Positions 8,550 to 16,678 of a stretch of DNA of 45,559 bases are shown here, piece after piece (positions within the stretch are counted from its first letter, which is position 1; every line of letters begins with the position of its first letter). A program made the position numbers and the translations under genes. Source of the DNA: RBG-16-66-20 sp035308765 (GTDB lineage: Bacteria; Pseudomonadota; Gammaproteobacteria; Burkholderiales; SG8-39); NCBI GenBank assembly GCA_035308765.1, contig DATGGA010000079.1, positions 1-45,559 of the forward strand, in the 5' to 3' direction. The notes beneath the pieces are model-generated. The model had not been told where the DNA came from, did not search any database, and worked only from the letters and a program-made list of their open reading frames with translations.

Positions 8550-9283
8550 GCGGCTGGCTTGACGGGCGGGTGCTGGAAAACCGCCAATGGACCGATAGCC
8601 TGTTCTCCTTGCGCGTGGCCGCACCGCGCCTGCAGTTTGTAGCAGGACAGTTCGTGCGCATCGCGCTGGACGTGGAGGGCGAGCGCATTGCGCGGCCGTT
8701 CTCCTTCGTCAATGCGCCAGACGACCCGGTGCTCGAGTTCTACGGCGTAATCGTGCCCGAAGGTCCGCTCTCGCCGCGCCTCGCGCGGCTGAAGGCGGGC
8801 GACGCGATCCAAGTCGCGGACAATCCCGCCGGCTGGCTGATCGTGTCCGAAGTGCCCCCGGCGGAAGACCTCTGGCTGGTCGCCACCGGCACCGGCATCG
8901 CGCCGTTCATGTCCATCCTGCGCACCGGGGCGCCCTGGCAGCGCTACCGCCGCGTAATCCTGGTGCACGCGGCGAGGCGCGCGAGCGAGCTGGTGTACGG
9001 GGACGCGATCCGGGAACTGCAATCCCGCAGGGAGCAGCTCCGGTACGTCAGCTTCGTCAGCAGGGAAGCGCATCCGCGATCGCTCGCGGGCCGCGTCCCG
9101 GAGGCGATCCGCGACGGCCGCCTGGAAACGCTCGCCGGGCCGATCTCGCCCGAGCGTTCCCAGTTCATGCTTTGCGGCAATCCGCAGATGCTCAGGGACG
9201 TGGCCGCGGAACTCGTTGCGCGCGGCCTGAAGAAGCACCGGCGCCGCAGCCCGGGGCAGATTACCGTCGAGAGCTTCTGGTAG
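8546..9283 (+). CDS. fpr: Ferredoxin/flavodoxin-NADP reductase (Fpr-type)
   Basis: FAD enzyme of 245 aa that moves electrons between NADPH and ferredoxin or flavodoxin in the cytoplasm. The FAD-binding motif is RPFSFVNAP near residue 52. The pyridine-nucleotide motif is ATGTGIAPFMSIL around residue 113, the CGNPQM motif is near residue 209, and the C-terminus ESFW has the aromatic end of the bacterial subclass. The length is close to E. coli Fpr (248 aa). It starts within the DUF3301 stop codon (ATGA), which implies a shared transcript. No Fe-S binding cysteines are present, so it needs a separate electron partner. Confidence 0.87.
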   Translation: MSGWLDGRVLENRQWTDSLFSLRVAAPRLQFVAGQFVRIALDVEGERIARPFSFVNAPDDPVLEFYGVIVPEGPLSPRLARLKAGDAIQVADNPAGWLIVSEVPPAEDLWLVATGTGIAPFMSILRTGAPWQRYRRVILVHAARRASELVYGDAIRELQSRREQLRYVSFVSREAHPRSLAGRVPEAIRDGRLETLAGPISPERSQFMLCGNPQMLRDVAAELVARGLKKHRRRSPGQITVESFW

Positions 9284-9350
9284 CGAGAGGAGACCTTGTT
9301 GTCATCCATCTGCCGCCGCAGGGCTGCAGCGTCAAGCGCGAGGACCATGA

Positions 9351-12300
9351 ATGGGGGTACGATTCCATCTCGCACCGATGAATGATCGCAGCCCAGTCGA
9401 AGATTCCGCTTCCGGGCAGGCCGCTCCTCCCGGCGTGGAATCGCCGCCCGCAGGCTATGCCGGCCGGCCCCGCGACGCGCAGCTCGAGTACAAGGCGATC
9501 CTCGCCAATGCTTCCATCGGCATCGCCTTCACGCGCGACCGCAAGTTCACGCTCTGCAATCCGAAGTTCGCCGAGATGCTCGGCTGGAAGGCCGAGGACC
9601 TGATCGGCCAGCCGGGCGAGGTGGTATATCCCTCGCGCGAAAGCTACGAGGCGATGGGCGGTATCGCGGTGCCGCTGCTAGGCTCGGGCCGCCAGCTGGA
9701 CGTCGAATGGGAGTTGCGGCGCAAGGACGGTTCGACCTTCCTCGCGCGCATGATCGCCAAGGCGGTCAGCCCGACCGACACGCAGCGCGGCACGGTGTGG
9801 ATCGTCGAGGACATCACCGACAGCAAGCGCCATGCCGACGAGGTCACCCGCCTGCTGCGCGAGCAGAACGCGATCCTCGACACCGCATCGATCGGCATCT
9901 GCTTCGTTCGCGACCGGACCATCGTGCGCTGCAACCGCCGCATGGAGGAAATGTATGGCTTCGCGCCCGGCGAGCTGAACGGCAAGCCCACCTCGACCAC
10001 CTACGCTGCGGACAGCAACTACGCGCTCGCCTCCGGGAGCCACGCCGAAATGGCGCGCGGGCAGACGCATACCCACGTCATGCAGGCTAGGCGGCGCGAC
10101 GGCACGGTGTTCTGGGAACGCTCGACCGGCCGCGCGGTGGACCCCGGTGATCCGGCGCGCGGCTCGGTGTGGCTGCTGGAGGACATCACCGAACAGAAGC
10201 GCTCGGAGGAGGAACTGCAGCGCCTGCTTTCCGAGCACCAGGCGATCGCCAACAACCTGGTGATCGGCATCGCGTTCCTGCGCGAGCGCAAGATCGTGCG
10301 CTGCAACCGCCGCTTCGAGGAACTGTTCGGCTATGGCCCCGGCGAAGCGCTCAACATGTCGACCCGGCAGTACTACTTCACCGACGAGGAATTCGAGGCC
10401 AGCGGGCGCTTCATCGCCGAGATCGAGGCCGGCAAGTCGCCCTCGATGGACCAGTGGCTGCGGCGCAAGGACGGCTCGGGCTTCTGGTGCCGGCGCACCG
10501 GGCGGGCGCTCGAGCCGGGCAACCTGAAGAAGGGCTACGTGTGGCTGTTCGAGGACATCACCGAGCGTCGCCGCGCCGACGGCGAGATCCAGCGCATGGT
10601 GCGCGAGCAGGAGCTGATCCTCGACAACGCCACCGTGGGCATCGCCTTCGTGCGCAGCCGCACGATCCAGCGCTGCAACCGCTTCCTCGAAGACATGGTC
10701 GGCGCCGCGCCCGGCGCGCTGATCGGCCTCCCCTCGTCGGTCCTGTTCGCGAGCGACGAGGAGTGGACCCAGGCGGGCAGCCTTGCCCACGGCAACACCG
10801 CGCCGGGCGGGACGCACAGCATGGAGTGGCGCTTCAAGCGCAGCGACGGCTCGACCTTCCTGTGCCGCACGCGTGGGCGGCGCATCGACGCCGGCGGCAG
10901 CGACCAGGAATGGATCTGGAGCCTGGAGGACGTGACCCTGGAACGCGAGGCGGAGGCGCGCGTGCAGCGGGCGCTGGCCGAGCAGGAATTGATCCTGACG
11001 AACGCCACGGTGGGCATCGCGTTCCTGCGCCAGCGGGTGTTCCAGCGCTGCAATCCCCGCCTGGAGGAAATGCTCGGCTACGGCCCGGGCGAGATGGTAG
11101 GGCTGTCCACGGAGTCGATGTTCCTGTCGAGGGAGGAATACGAGGCCGCGGGAACCGAGCTGTACCCGCGCCTCGCGACCGGAAGCGCCTATGTCGGCGA
11201 GCGCCAAATGCGGCGCAAGGACGGGTCGTTGTTCTGGTGCAAGCTGGTCGCCAAGGCGATCGACCCGGCGCATCCCGCGGAAGGCACGATCGGGATCTAC
11301 GAGGACATCACCGCCGAGCGCGCGGTGCGCGAATCGCTGCAGGCCTCGCGCGACGCGCTCGAGCGCGCGGTCGCAGAACGCACGGCGGAACTGCAGACGG
11401 CGAACGAACGCCTGCAGGCCGAGATCGCGGACCGCCGGCAGGCGGAAACGCGCGCCCAGCACCTCGCCGACCACGACGCGCTGACGGGGCTTCCCAACCG
11501 GCGTCTGTTGGAGGACCGCCTGACGCAGGCGCTCGCGCTCAGCCATCGCAACCGCAAGCAGACCGCAGTGATGTTCGTCGACCTGGACCGCTTCAAGATC
11601 ATCAACGACTCGCTGGGGCATTCGGCGGGCGACGTGGTGCTCAGGGAGGTGGCCGAGCGCCTGATCAAGCAGCTGCGCGTGGTGGACACGATCTGCCGCA
11701 TGGGCGGCGACGAGTTCGTGGTGGTGCTGCCGGAGATCAAGCGCTCCTCCGACGCCGCCAACGTCGCCGCCAAGATCCTCGAGACCGTGTCGCAGCCTTT
11801 CAAGGTCGAGGACCGCGAGCTGACCATCACGCCCTCGGTCGGCATCAGCGTGTTCCCGGACGACGGACGCGACGCCGAGACGCTGATCCGCAACGCCGAC
11901 GCGGCGATGTACCACGCCAAGGAGACCGGGCGCGCGAACTACCAGTTCTTCACCGAGCAGATGAACCAGTCCGCGTCCAAGCGCATCGTGCTGGAGAGCG
12001 ACCTGCGGCGCGCGGTGCAGGCGGGCGAGATGCGCGTGTACTACCAGCCGGTGATCGACGCGGCCACCGGGCGCACTGCGGCGCACGAAGCTCTTCTGCG
12101 CTGGCAGCATCCGACGCGCGGGGTGGTCGGGCCGGCGGAATTCCTCCAGCTGGCCGAGGACACCGGCCTGATCCTGCGCCTAGGCGAATGGATGCTGACC
12201 GAGGCCTGCCGCTGGGCAACATTCATCGGCACGGAAAGCGGCCTGCGAGTGAGCGTGAACCTGTCGCCGCGCCAGTTCCACGATCCGAAGCTAGCCGAGA

Positions 12301-12728
12301 TGGTGGCGCGCGCGCTCAAGGACACGGGGCTGCCGCCGCAGCTGCTCGAGCTCGAAATCGCCGAGCCGACGGCGATGCAGAACGCCGACCTCGCCGACGC
12401 GGTGCTGAAGAAGTTGCGCGACCTGGGCGTGACGGTGGCGATCGACGGCTTCGGCGCCGCCTACTCCAGCCTGGTCGGCCTGCAGCAGCTCGCCGTGGGC
12501 AGGCTGAAGATCGACCGGTCGCTCGTCGCCGAAGTGCACAAGAACGGCAGGGCGATCATCGCGGGCATCGTGGGCCTCGCCCACGCGCTGGAGCTCAAGG
12601 TGACGGCCGTCGGCGTGGAATCCGAGGCGCAGCGCGAAGCGCTCAAGGCCTGCGGCTGCGACTTCTTCCAGGGCAACCTGACCGGCGCGCCGATGGACGC
12701 CGAGACCGCCGCGCGGGACTACGTCTAG
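9351..12728 (+). CDS. Five-PAS GGDEF-EAL signalling protein
   Basis: Cytoplasmic protein of 1125 aa predicted to act on c-di-GMP. The ATG at 9351 has GAGGA six bases upstream; ATG 9378 is an alternative. Five PAS domains lie at about residues 49-161, 173-284, 297-407, 421-533 and 546-657, each closing with an EDIT/EDVT block typical of PAS-PAC units. A signalling coiled coil (ERAVAERTAELQTANERLQ) precedes the GGDEF domain (about 706-867), which has an intact GGDEF motif and DHDALTGLPNRR start. The EAL domain (about 883-1120) keeps EALLRW, NLSPRQF and KIDRSL. Its loop-6 motif reads IDGFGAAYSSL where active enzymes have DDFGTG. Cyclase activity is likely; phosphodiesterase activity is doubtful. 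No membrane span is visible. Confidence 0.9.
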   Translation: MGVRFHLAPMNDRSPVEDSASGQAAPPGVESPPAGYAGRPRDAQLEYKAILANASIGIAFTRDRKFTLCNPKFAEMLGWKAEDLIGQPGEVVYPSRESYEAMGGIAVPLLGSGRQLDVEWELRRKDGSTFLARMIAKAVSPTDTQRGTVWIVEDITDSKRHADEVTRLLREQNAILDTASIGICFVRDRTIVRCNRRMEEMYGFAPGELNGKPTSTTYAADSNYALASGSHAEMARGQTHTHVMQARRRDGTVFWERSTGRAVDPGDPARGSVWLLEDITEQKRSEEELQRLLSEHQAIANNLVIGIAFLRERKIVRCNRRFEELFGYGPGEALNMSTRQYYFTDEEFEASGRFIAEIEAGKSPSMDQWLRRKDGSGFWCRRTGRALEPGNLKKGYVWLFEDITERRRADGEIQRMVREQELILDNATVGIAFVRSRTIQRCNRFLEDMVGAAPGALIGLPSSVLFASDEEWTQAGSLAHGNTAPGGTHSMEWRFKRSDGSTFLCRTRGRRIDAGGSDQEWIWSLEDVTLEREAEARVQRALAEQELILTNATVGIAFLRQRVFQRCNPRLEEMLGYGPGEMVGLSTESMFLSREEYEAAGTELYPRLATGSAYVGERQMRRKDGSLFWCKLVAKAIDPAHPAEGTIGIYEDITAERAVRESLQASRDALERAVAERTAELQTANERLQAEIADRRQAETRAQHLADHDALTGLPNRRLLEDRLTQALALSHRNRKQTAVMFVDLDRFKIINDSLGHSAGDVVLREVAERLIKQLRVVDTICRMGGDEFVVVLPEIKRSSDAANVAAKILETVSQPFKVEDRELTITPSVGISVFPDDGRDAETLIRNADAAMYHAKETGRANYQFFTEQMNQSASKRIVLESDLRRAVQAGEMRVYYQPVIDAATGRTAAHEALLRWQHPTRGVVGPAEFLQLAEDTGLILRLGEWMLTEACRWATFIGTESGLRVSVNLSPRQFHDPKLAEMVARALKDTGLPPQLLELEIAEPTAMQNADLADAVLKKLRDLGVTVAIDGFGAAYSSLVGLQQLAVGRLKIDRSLVAEVHKNGRAIIAGIVGLAHALELKVTAVGVESEAQREALKACGCDFFQGNLTGAPMDAETAARDYV
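9497..11330 (+). repeat. Five tandem PAS-coding repeats, period about 370-380 bp
   Basis: Units begin near 9497, 9870, 10242, 10615 and 10990, each with a codon run for (A/L)IL-NA--GIAF-R. They end in GSVWL-EDIT-like codons. Units 4 and 5 are the most alike at their starts (LILDNATVGIAF and LILTNATVGIAF), pointing to the latest duplication. The repeats explain the many long open frames on other strands here. Confidence 0.75.
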
Positions 12729-13421
12729 TCAGATCGCGCGGCTGCGTTTTTCCTTGAGCAGTTCCTCGAGGCCCTGGATATTCATCTCGACGCCCTGCAT
12801 GTTCGGGTTCTCCCTGAGCGCGCGCTGCCAGTATTCGAGCGCCTTGTCGTACTGCTCGAGCTGGTAGTAGATCTGGCCGTAGCCCGAAAGTGCGCCGAAA
12901 TGATGCGGGTTGCGTTTCATCACCTCGTCGCAATCGGCGAGCGAGCGCTTCAGGTCGCCGGCGAGGAAATACGCCGTGGCGCGCTTGTTCCAGCCTTCGG
13001 CGAACGAGGGCCTGCGCCGGATGACGTCGCTGAACGCCGCGATCGCCTCCTCGTGGTGCCCGGCTTGCATGTATTCGACGCCCGTCGCCATCAGGCGATC
13101 GATCTCGGCGTCGCCCGAGCGGCTCCAGAGCAGCCACAGCCCTTGCTCGGCCAGGTCGCGGATGAACTCGTCGTCGTCGCGCAGCCGCCTGAGCAGCAGC
13201 GGCTGGTCCTGCATATGGCCGTAGGCCGCGATCCAGGCCACCCCCTCTGCTCGTCGCTTGGCGGCTACGTTTTCCAGCGCGGCCACCGCCTCGGCTCTAT
13301 TGGAAGGAGGACCCGGCGGCGCTGGGCTTGCATCCAGCGGCGCGCATGTTAACGTTACGGCAAGCAGCATCCCCCACAGGAGACCCCGATGAAAGCCACC
13401 GCGAAGACCGCGTTCATTCAT
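12729..13421 (-). CDS. Exported TPR-repeat protein
   Basis: Protein of 230 aa read from the ATG at 13421. The N-terminus has three arginines and a hydrophobic stretch (GLLWGMLLAVTLTCAPLDA), so it is probably exported. A shorter version from ATG 13370 would keep only part of that signal. TPR helices are clear in the second half: MATGVEYMQAGHHEEAIAAF, GWNKRATAYFLAGDLKRSLA, and LSGYGQIYYQLEQYDKALEY, the last ending in N-P-N. The stop abuts the stop of the PAS-GGDEF-EAL gene with no gap. The 5' end overlaps the divergent TPR gene by 33 bases if the longer start is right. Likely a scaffold protein; partner unknown. Confidence 0.75.
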   Translation of the reverse strand: MNERGLRGGFHRGLLWGMLLAVTLTCAPLDASPAPPGPPSNRAEAVAALENVAAKRRAEGVAWIAAYGHMQDQPLLLRRLRDDDEFIRDLAEQGLWLLWSRSGDAEIDRLMATGVEYMQAGHHEEAIAAFSDVIRRRPSFAEGWNKRATAYFLAGDLKRSLADCDEVMKRNPHHFGALSGYGQIYYQLEQYDKALEYWQRALRENPNMQGVEMNIQGLEELLKEKRSRAI

Positions 13422-13880
13422 GCATTTATCATAGCCCTGTTCACCGCCGCTACGACGTGGGCGGCCGATACGCCCAAGCCCGACCCGAAGGATCCGGACA
13501 AGAAGGACCTGCAGATGGAGCAGGCCCGCGATGCGATCGCGAAGCAGGATTGGGTGGGTGCCCAGGCCCTCCTGCGCGTAGCGGTGGAGCGCAATCCGCA
13601 GAGCGCCGATGCCCACAACCTGTATGCCTATTCGATGCGCAAGGGCCCGAACCCGGCCATGGACCTGGTGTTCCGCCACTACAACGAGGCGCTGCGCATC
13701 AATCCGCGGCACCTCGGCGCGCACGAGTACATCGGCGAGGCCTACCTGATGTCGGGCAACGTGCCGAAGGCGCGGGAGCACCTGGCGCAGCTCGAGAAGC
13801 TGTGCGGCGCCGACTGCCGGGAATACCAGCTGCTGAAAGTGGCGGTCGCGGCGCAGGAACAGCAGCACGCGCAGAAGTAA
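13389..13880 (+). CDS. Exported small TPR-like protein
   Basis: Protein of 163 aa with a clear Sec signal peptide (MKATAKTAFIHAFIIALFTA, likely cut after TWA near residue 25), so it is periplasmic. AGGAG sits seven bases before the ATG. The mature part begins with a charged Pro/Asp/Lys stretch (TPKPDPKDPDKKD) and then carries about three TPR-like helix pairs: QARDAIAKQDWVGAQALL, HYNEALRINPRHLGAHEYIG, and SGNVPKAREHLAQLEKLC. Two cysteines in LCGADCREY could form a disulfide. It is divergent from another exported TPR gene and only one base separates it from the downstream sulfatase, so it may be co-transcribed with that enzyme. Confidence 0.8.
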   Translation: MKATAKTAFIHAFIIALFTAATTWAADTPKPDPKDPDKKDLQMEQARDAIAKQDWVGAQALLRVAVERNPQSADAHNLYAYSMRKGPNPAMDLVFRHYNEALRINPRHLGAHEYIGEAYLMSGNVPKAREHLAQLEKLCGADCREYQLLKVAVAAQEQQHAQK

Positions 13881-13881
13881 T

Positions 13882-15174
13882 TTGCGGCCGAATTTCGTCT
13901 TCATCCTTGCCGATGACCTCGGCTACGCCGATCTAGGCTGCTACGGGGGAAGGTCGGATTGCTCCCCCGTGCTCGACCGCATGGCGCGCGGCGGGCTGCG
14001 CTTCACCCAGGGCTACGCCAACTCCTCGGTCTGCTCGCCGACGCGCTTCGCGCTGATGACCGGGCGCTGGCAGCACCGGCTGCGCGGCGGCGCCGACGAG
14101 CCGATCCGCAGCAACGCGCGGGGCAACGCCGCGCTCGGGCTGCCGCCCTCGCATCCGACCCTGCCTTCCCTGCTGCGCGACGCCGGATACGCCACCGGCC
14201 TGATCGGCAAGTGGCATCTCGGCTACCCACCGCACTTCGGGCCGCTGAAGAGCGGCTATCAGGAATTCTTCGGCGCCCTCTCGGGCGGCATGGACTACTT
14301 CAGCCACAAGGACACCGCGGGCAACCACGACCTGTGGGAAGGCGAGGAGGAGGTGACGCGCAAGGGCTATCTCACCGACCTCATTTCCGAAAAAGCGGTT
14401 TCGTTCATAAAAAGGAGAAAACAACAGTCGTTTTTCCTCTCGGTCCATTACAACGCGCCGCACTGGCCCTGGCTGACGCGCGCCGACGAGGCGGAATCGA
14501 AGCGCATCGAGAAGATATTCCACTTCGATGGTGGCTCGGTCGCCACCTACCTGACCATGATCCGGCAGATGGACGAGGGAATTGGTCGAATTCTTTCTTC
14601 TTTAAAACAATATAAATTAGAGAGCAACACAATTGTCGTCTTCACCAGCGACAATGGCGGCGAGCGTTTCTCCGACACCTGGCCGCTGATCGGCAAGAAG
14701 ATGGACCTGCTCGAAGGCGGTATCCGTGTGCCCTACATCGTGCGCTGGCCGGCGAAAGTGAAGGCGGGCGGCGTTACCGCGCAGCACGCAATCACGATGG
14801 ACTGGGTCGCGACCATTCTCGATGCGGCAGGGGTCGCAGCTGACGGGAATTACCCGCTCGACGGGGAAAGCCTGCTGAAGGTGATTCAAAAACCGGAAAA
14901 GACGTTTGCACGGGAGCTTTTCTGGAAAATGCTCTACCGCAGCCAGAAAGCGATGCGCTCGGGCGACTGGAAGTACCTCTCCATCGAGGGCGACGAGTTC
15001 CTGTTCAACCTGGAGAAGGACGAGCGGGAGCGCGCCAACTTCGGCAAACGCGAGCCCAAGCGCCTGGTGGCCCTGCGCTCGCGCTACCTGGCGTGGGAGG
15101 AGGCGTTGCCGAAGCACGCCGACGCCAGCTACTCCGTGCCGGCCACCAAGGCGGATCTGGCGCAGCCTGCCTAG
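13882..15174 (+). CDS. Sulfatase (arylsulfatase A family, Cys-type)
   Basis: Enzyme of 430 aa in the formylglycine-dependent sulfatase family. The modification motif CSPTR lies at about residues 51-55 (SSVCSPTRFALMTGR), so the cysteine must be oxidised to formylglycine by a maturase encoded elsewhere. Metal ligands are visible as ADD near the N-terminus and SDNGG around residue 260; KWHLG near residue 112 is also typical. Translation appears to begin at TTG 13882, one base after the TPR stop, and gives MRPNFVFILADDLG with no signal peptide. Codons for ILSSLKQYKL (14590-14620) are strikingly AT-rich. The sulfate-ester substrate cannot be inferred. Confidence 0.85.
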   Translation: MRPNFVFILADDLGYADLGCYGGRSDCSPVLDRMARGGLRFTQGYANSSVCSPTRFALMTGRWQHRLRGGADEPIRSNARGNAALGLPPSHPTLPSLLRDAGYATGLIGKWHLGYPPHFGPLKSGYQEFFGALSGGMDYFSHKDTAGNHDLWEGEEEVTRKGYLTDLISEKAVSFIKRRKQQSFFLSVHYNAPHWPWLTRADEAESKRIEKIFHFDGGSVATYLTMIRQMDEGIGRILSSLKQYKLESNTIVVFTSDNGGERFSDTWPLIGKKMDLLEGGIRVPYIVRWPAKVKAGGVTAQHAITMDWVATILDAAGVAADGNYPLDGESLLKVIQKPEKTFARELFWKMLYRSQKAMRSGDWKYLSIEGDEFLFNLEKDERERANFGKREPKRLVALRSRYLAWEEALPKHADASYSVPATKADLAQPA

Positions 15175-15203
15175 CGGCCATCCAGACCGTCGTCGCCGGC
15201 TGA

Positions 15204-15422
15204 CTAAGTCACGAACACCGAGCGCACGCACGTCGACGACACAGACTTCGCCCGCGACATGATCTTCCGCTCGTGCGCGACATGCGCGTCGCGCCCCACC
15301 CTCGGAGGCGCCCGGTTTTCCTGCATCGACGAGTGCGCCGTGTGGAACTCTTCGCAGGCTTCGGCGTGCGCGTTCTGTTCGACTCGTGCGATGAAGCGTT
15401 CCAGCGTTTCAGCGGTAGACAT
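15204..15422 (-). pseudogene. Truncated SnoaL/NTF2-like protein remnant
   Basis: The frame encodes 72 aa. It begins MSTAETLERFIARVEQNAHA and ends VSSTCVRSVFVT before a stop. This matches the N-terminal half of a common NTF2/SnoaL-like protein of about 110-120 aa, as I remember that family; the second half (the WxFxF and EELAWQRW-type strands) is missing. After the stop the sequence runs into the 3' flank of the sulfatase. A plausible AAAGAAG site precedes the ATG, so the start side looks intact and the 3' side deleted. It sits downstream of the GNAT gene on the same strand. The rest of 15175-15500 holds nothing else I can support. Confidence 0.6.
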
Positions 15423-15500
15423 GATCTTCTTTCGTGTCGAGGCCCGGCGAATCAGGCCGCGGGCGGCTGAACGGGTGGACTGGGTAGTTAGGCGGCGCCA

Positions 15501-15986
15501 TCATTGAAGCGATTTCCTCATATACACGCGAGCAAGGCCTTTTTCTGTGCGTCGATCAAATTCGACGTAACCGATCTTCGCGTATAAAGCCCGGTTCTCC
15601 GTCATTTTCTCGTGGGTGTAGAGATAGATCGACTCGAATCCTTCGCGCCGCGCCTCGGCTTCCGCCAACTCAAGGAGTGTTCTTCCGAGACCTTTGCCGC
15701 GATGAGATGGATCTACAGCCACGTTTTCGAGAAGAAATCCTTCACCTGTCACTGCAAGAACAAGCACTGCCGTGATCTTTCCCCGGCTTTCCGCAATAGT
15801 GACTCGACGCTCCCGGATTACCTTTGCATAGTCGTCCATCATCGGACCCGGCGGCTTGCCGATACGCTCAATGTAGTGCCGGTAGGCAGCTTTTACGCAC
15901 GCCGCCACCTCTGCGGCATCTCGCTCGTTGGCCGGTCGAAACGAATATGACGATGCTTGATCGAGTGCGGCCATCTGCTGGGACAT
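15501..15986 (-). CDS. GNAT family N-acetyltransferase
   Basis: Cytoplasmic acyltransferase of 161 aa. It reads from ATG 15986 (MSQQMAALDQASSYSFRPAN); longer in-frame extensions run antisense through the upstream gene. The acetyl-CoA pyrophosphate loop is HRGKGLGRTLLELAE, preceded by the strand FLLENVAVDPS. The C-terminal segment with NRALYAKIGYVEFDRR is the usual GNAT ending. Its start overlaps the stop of the nitrobindin-like gene by one base (TAATG), so translation is coupled. The acceptor substrate is unknown; neighbours suggest no specific antibiotic or tRNA target. Confidence 0.85.
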   Translation of the reverse strand: MSQQMAALDQASSYSFRPANERDAAEVAACVKAAYRHYIERIGKPPGPMMDDYAKVIRERRVTIAESRGKITAVLVLAVTGEGFLLENVAVDPSHRGKGLGRTLLELAEAEARREGFESIYLYTHEKMTENRALYAKIGYVEFDRRTEKGLARVYMRKSLQ

Positions 15987-16633
15987 TACTTGGCCGCCTG
16001 TTGCGCCGCAAGCGCCGTCGGATTGGGCGTGGGCTCGGCGATCTTGCGCAGCCGGTTGCGATCGGTGTGGTGAAACGGCTCTGTCTGGCCGGGTATGACC
16101 AGCAGCGTGTCCTGCTCGTACGACCACGTGCCATCCGCGTGGATATCGACCTTGATCGTGTATCGATCCGTGCGAAACGCCTGCTCGAGAAAAGGATTGG
16201 AAACAATACCGTTGGTGAGCGAACCACGCACGGCCTCTAGCGTGAATGACTTCGCATCGGGGGTTGCCTGGCCGATGGCCATCGCGGTCTGGCCCCGGGG
16301 AATCGACAGCATCAGCAGTATTGCGCGAGTGGCTGGCTCCCACAGCCAGTAGCCGACCTGGTCGTGAAAGGTTTCCGGATCATCGGGCTTCACAATCCGC
16401 GTGTGATAGCGCAGCCCGTAGAAAAGTTGCGGCCCGTTGGTCTGGGCGTCGATCGGCTGGAGTTCGTAGCGCTCGATGAACCGCCGATGTTCGGGACCGT
16501 CAGGCTTCGGATTGACGTCTTGCCCGGCAGCGCTGGACCAGATGCCCGCCATGCCGGTAAGCGGCCCGAGGTTTGCCAGCGTATCAGCATCCGGTTCGGG
16601 TTCCGTGTAGATGTCCGCAGGGTAGTGATGCAT
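15986..16633 (-). CDS. Nitrobindin-like heme-binding beta-barrel protein (FABP-like)
   Basis: Protein of 215 aa with GGAG just ahead of its ATG. It has the pattern of the THAP4/nitrobindin-type FABP-like family: an N-terminal LGPLTGMAGIWSS block (the GxW of the first strand), strands around QLFYGLRYHTRIV and HDQVGYWLWEPATRAILLML, and a C-terminal PFHHTDRNRLRKI whose histidine is the candidate proximal heme ligand. No signal peptide is visible, so it is cytoplasmic. It shares a transcript with the GNAT gene through a TAATG overlap. Heme and nitric-oxide chemistry are known for some members; whether this one binds heme is inferred only from the His motif. Confidence 0.7.
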   Translation of the reverse strand: MHHYPADIYTEPEPDADTLANLGPLTGMAGIWSSAAGQDVNPKPDGPEHRRFIERYELQPIDAQTNGPQLFYGLRYHTRIVKPDDPETFHDQVGYWLWEPATRAILLMLSIPRGQTAMAIGQATPDAKSFTLEAVRGSLTNGIVSNPFLEQAFRTDRYTIKVDIHADGTWSYEQDTLLVIPGQTEPFHHTDRNRLRKIAEPTPNPTALAAQQAAK

Positions 16634-16678
16634 GGGGACTCCAAATGTAAATAGAACGCTGCTCGCCGAGGAAGTGAA

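Noticed and set aside
9678..12110. Very long open frame (810 codons) antisense to the five-PAS gene
   Set aside because: It is Arg/Ala/His-rich, has no domain pattern, and mirrors codon-position GC bias of the PAS-GGDEF-EAL gene.
10169..12757. 862-codon plus-strand frame inside the same gene
   Set aside because: Low-complexity Arg/Gly/Ala translation typical of a frame shadow in GC-rich DNA; the true frame has clear PAS, GGDEF and EAL motifs.
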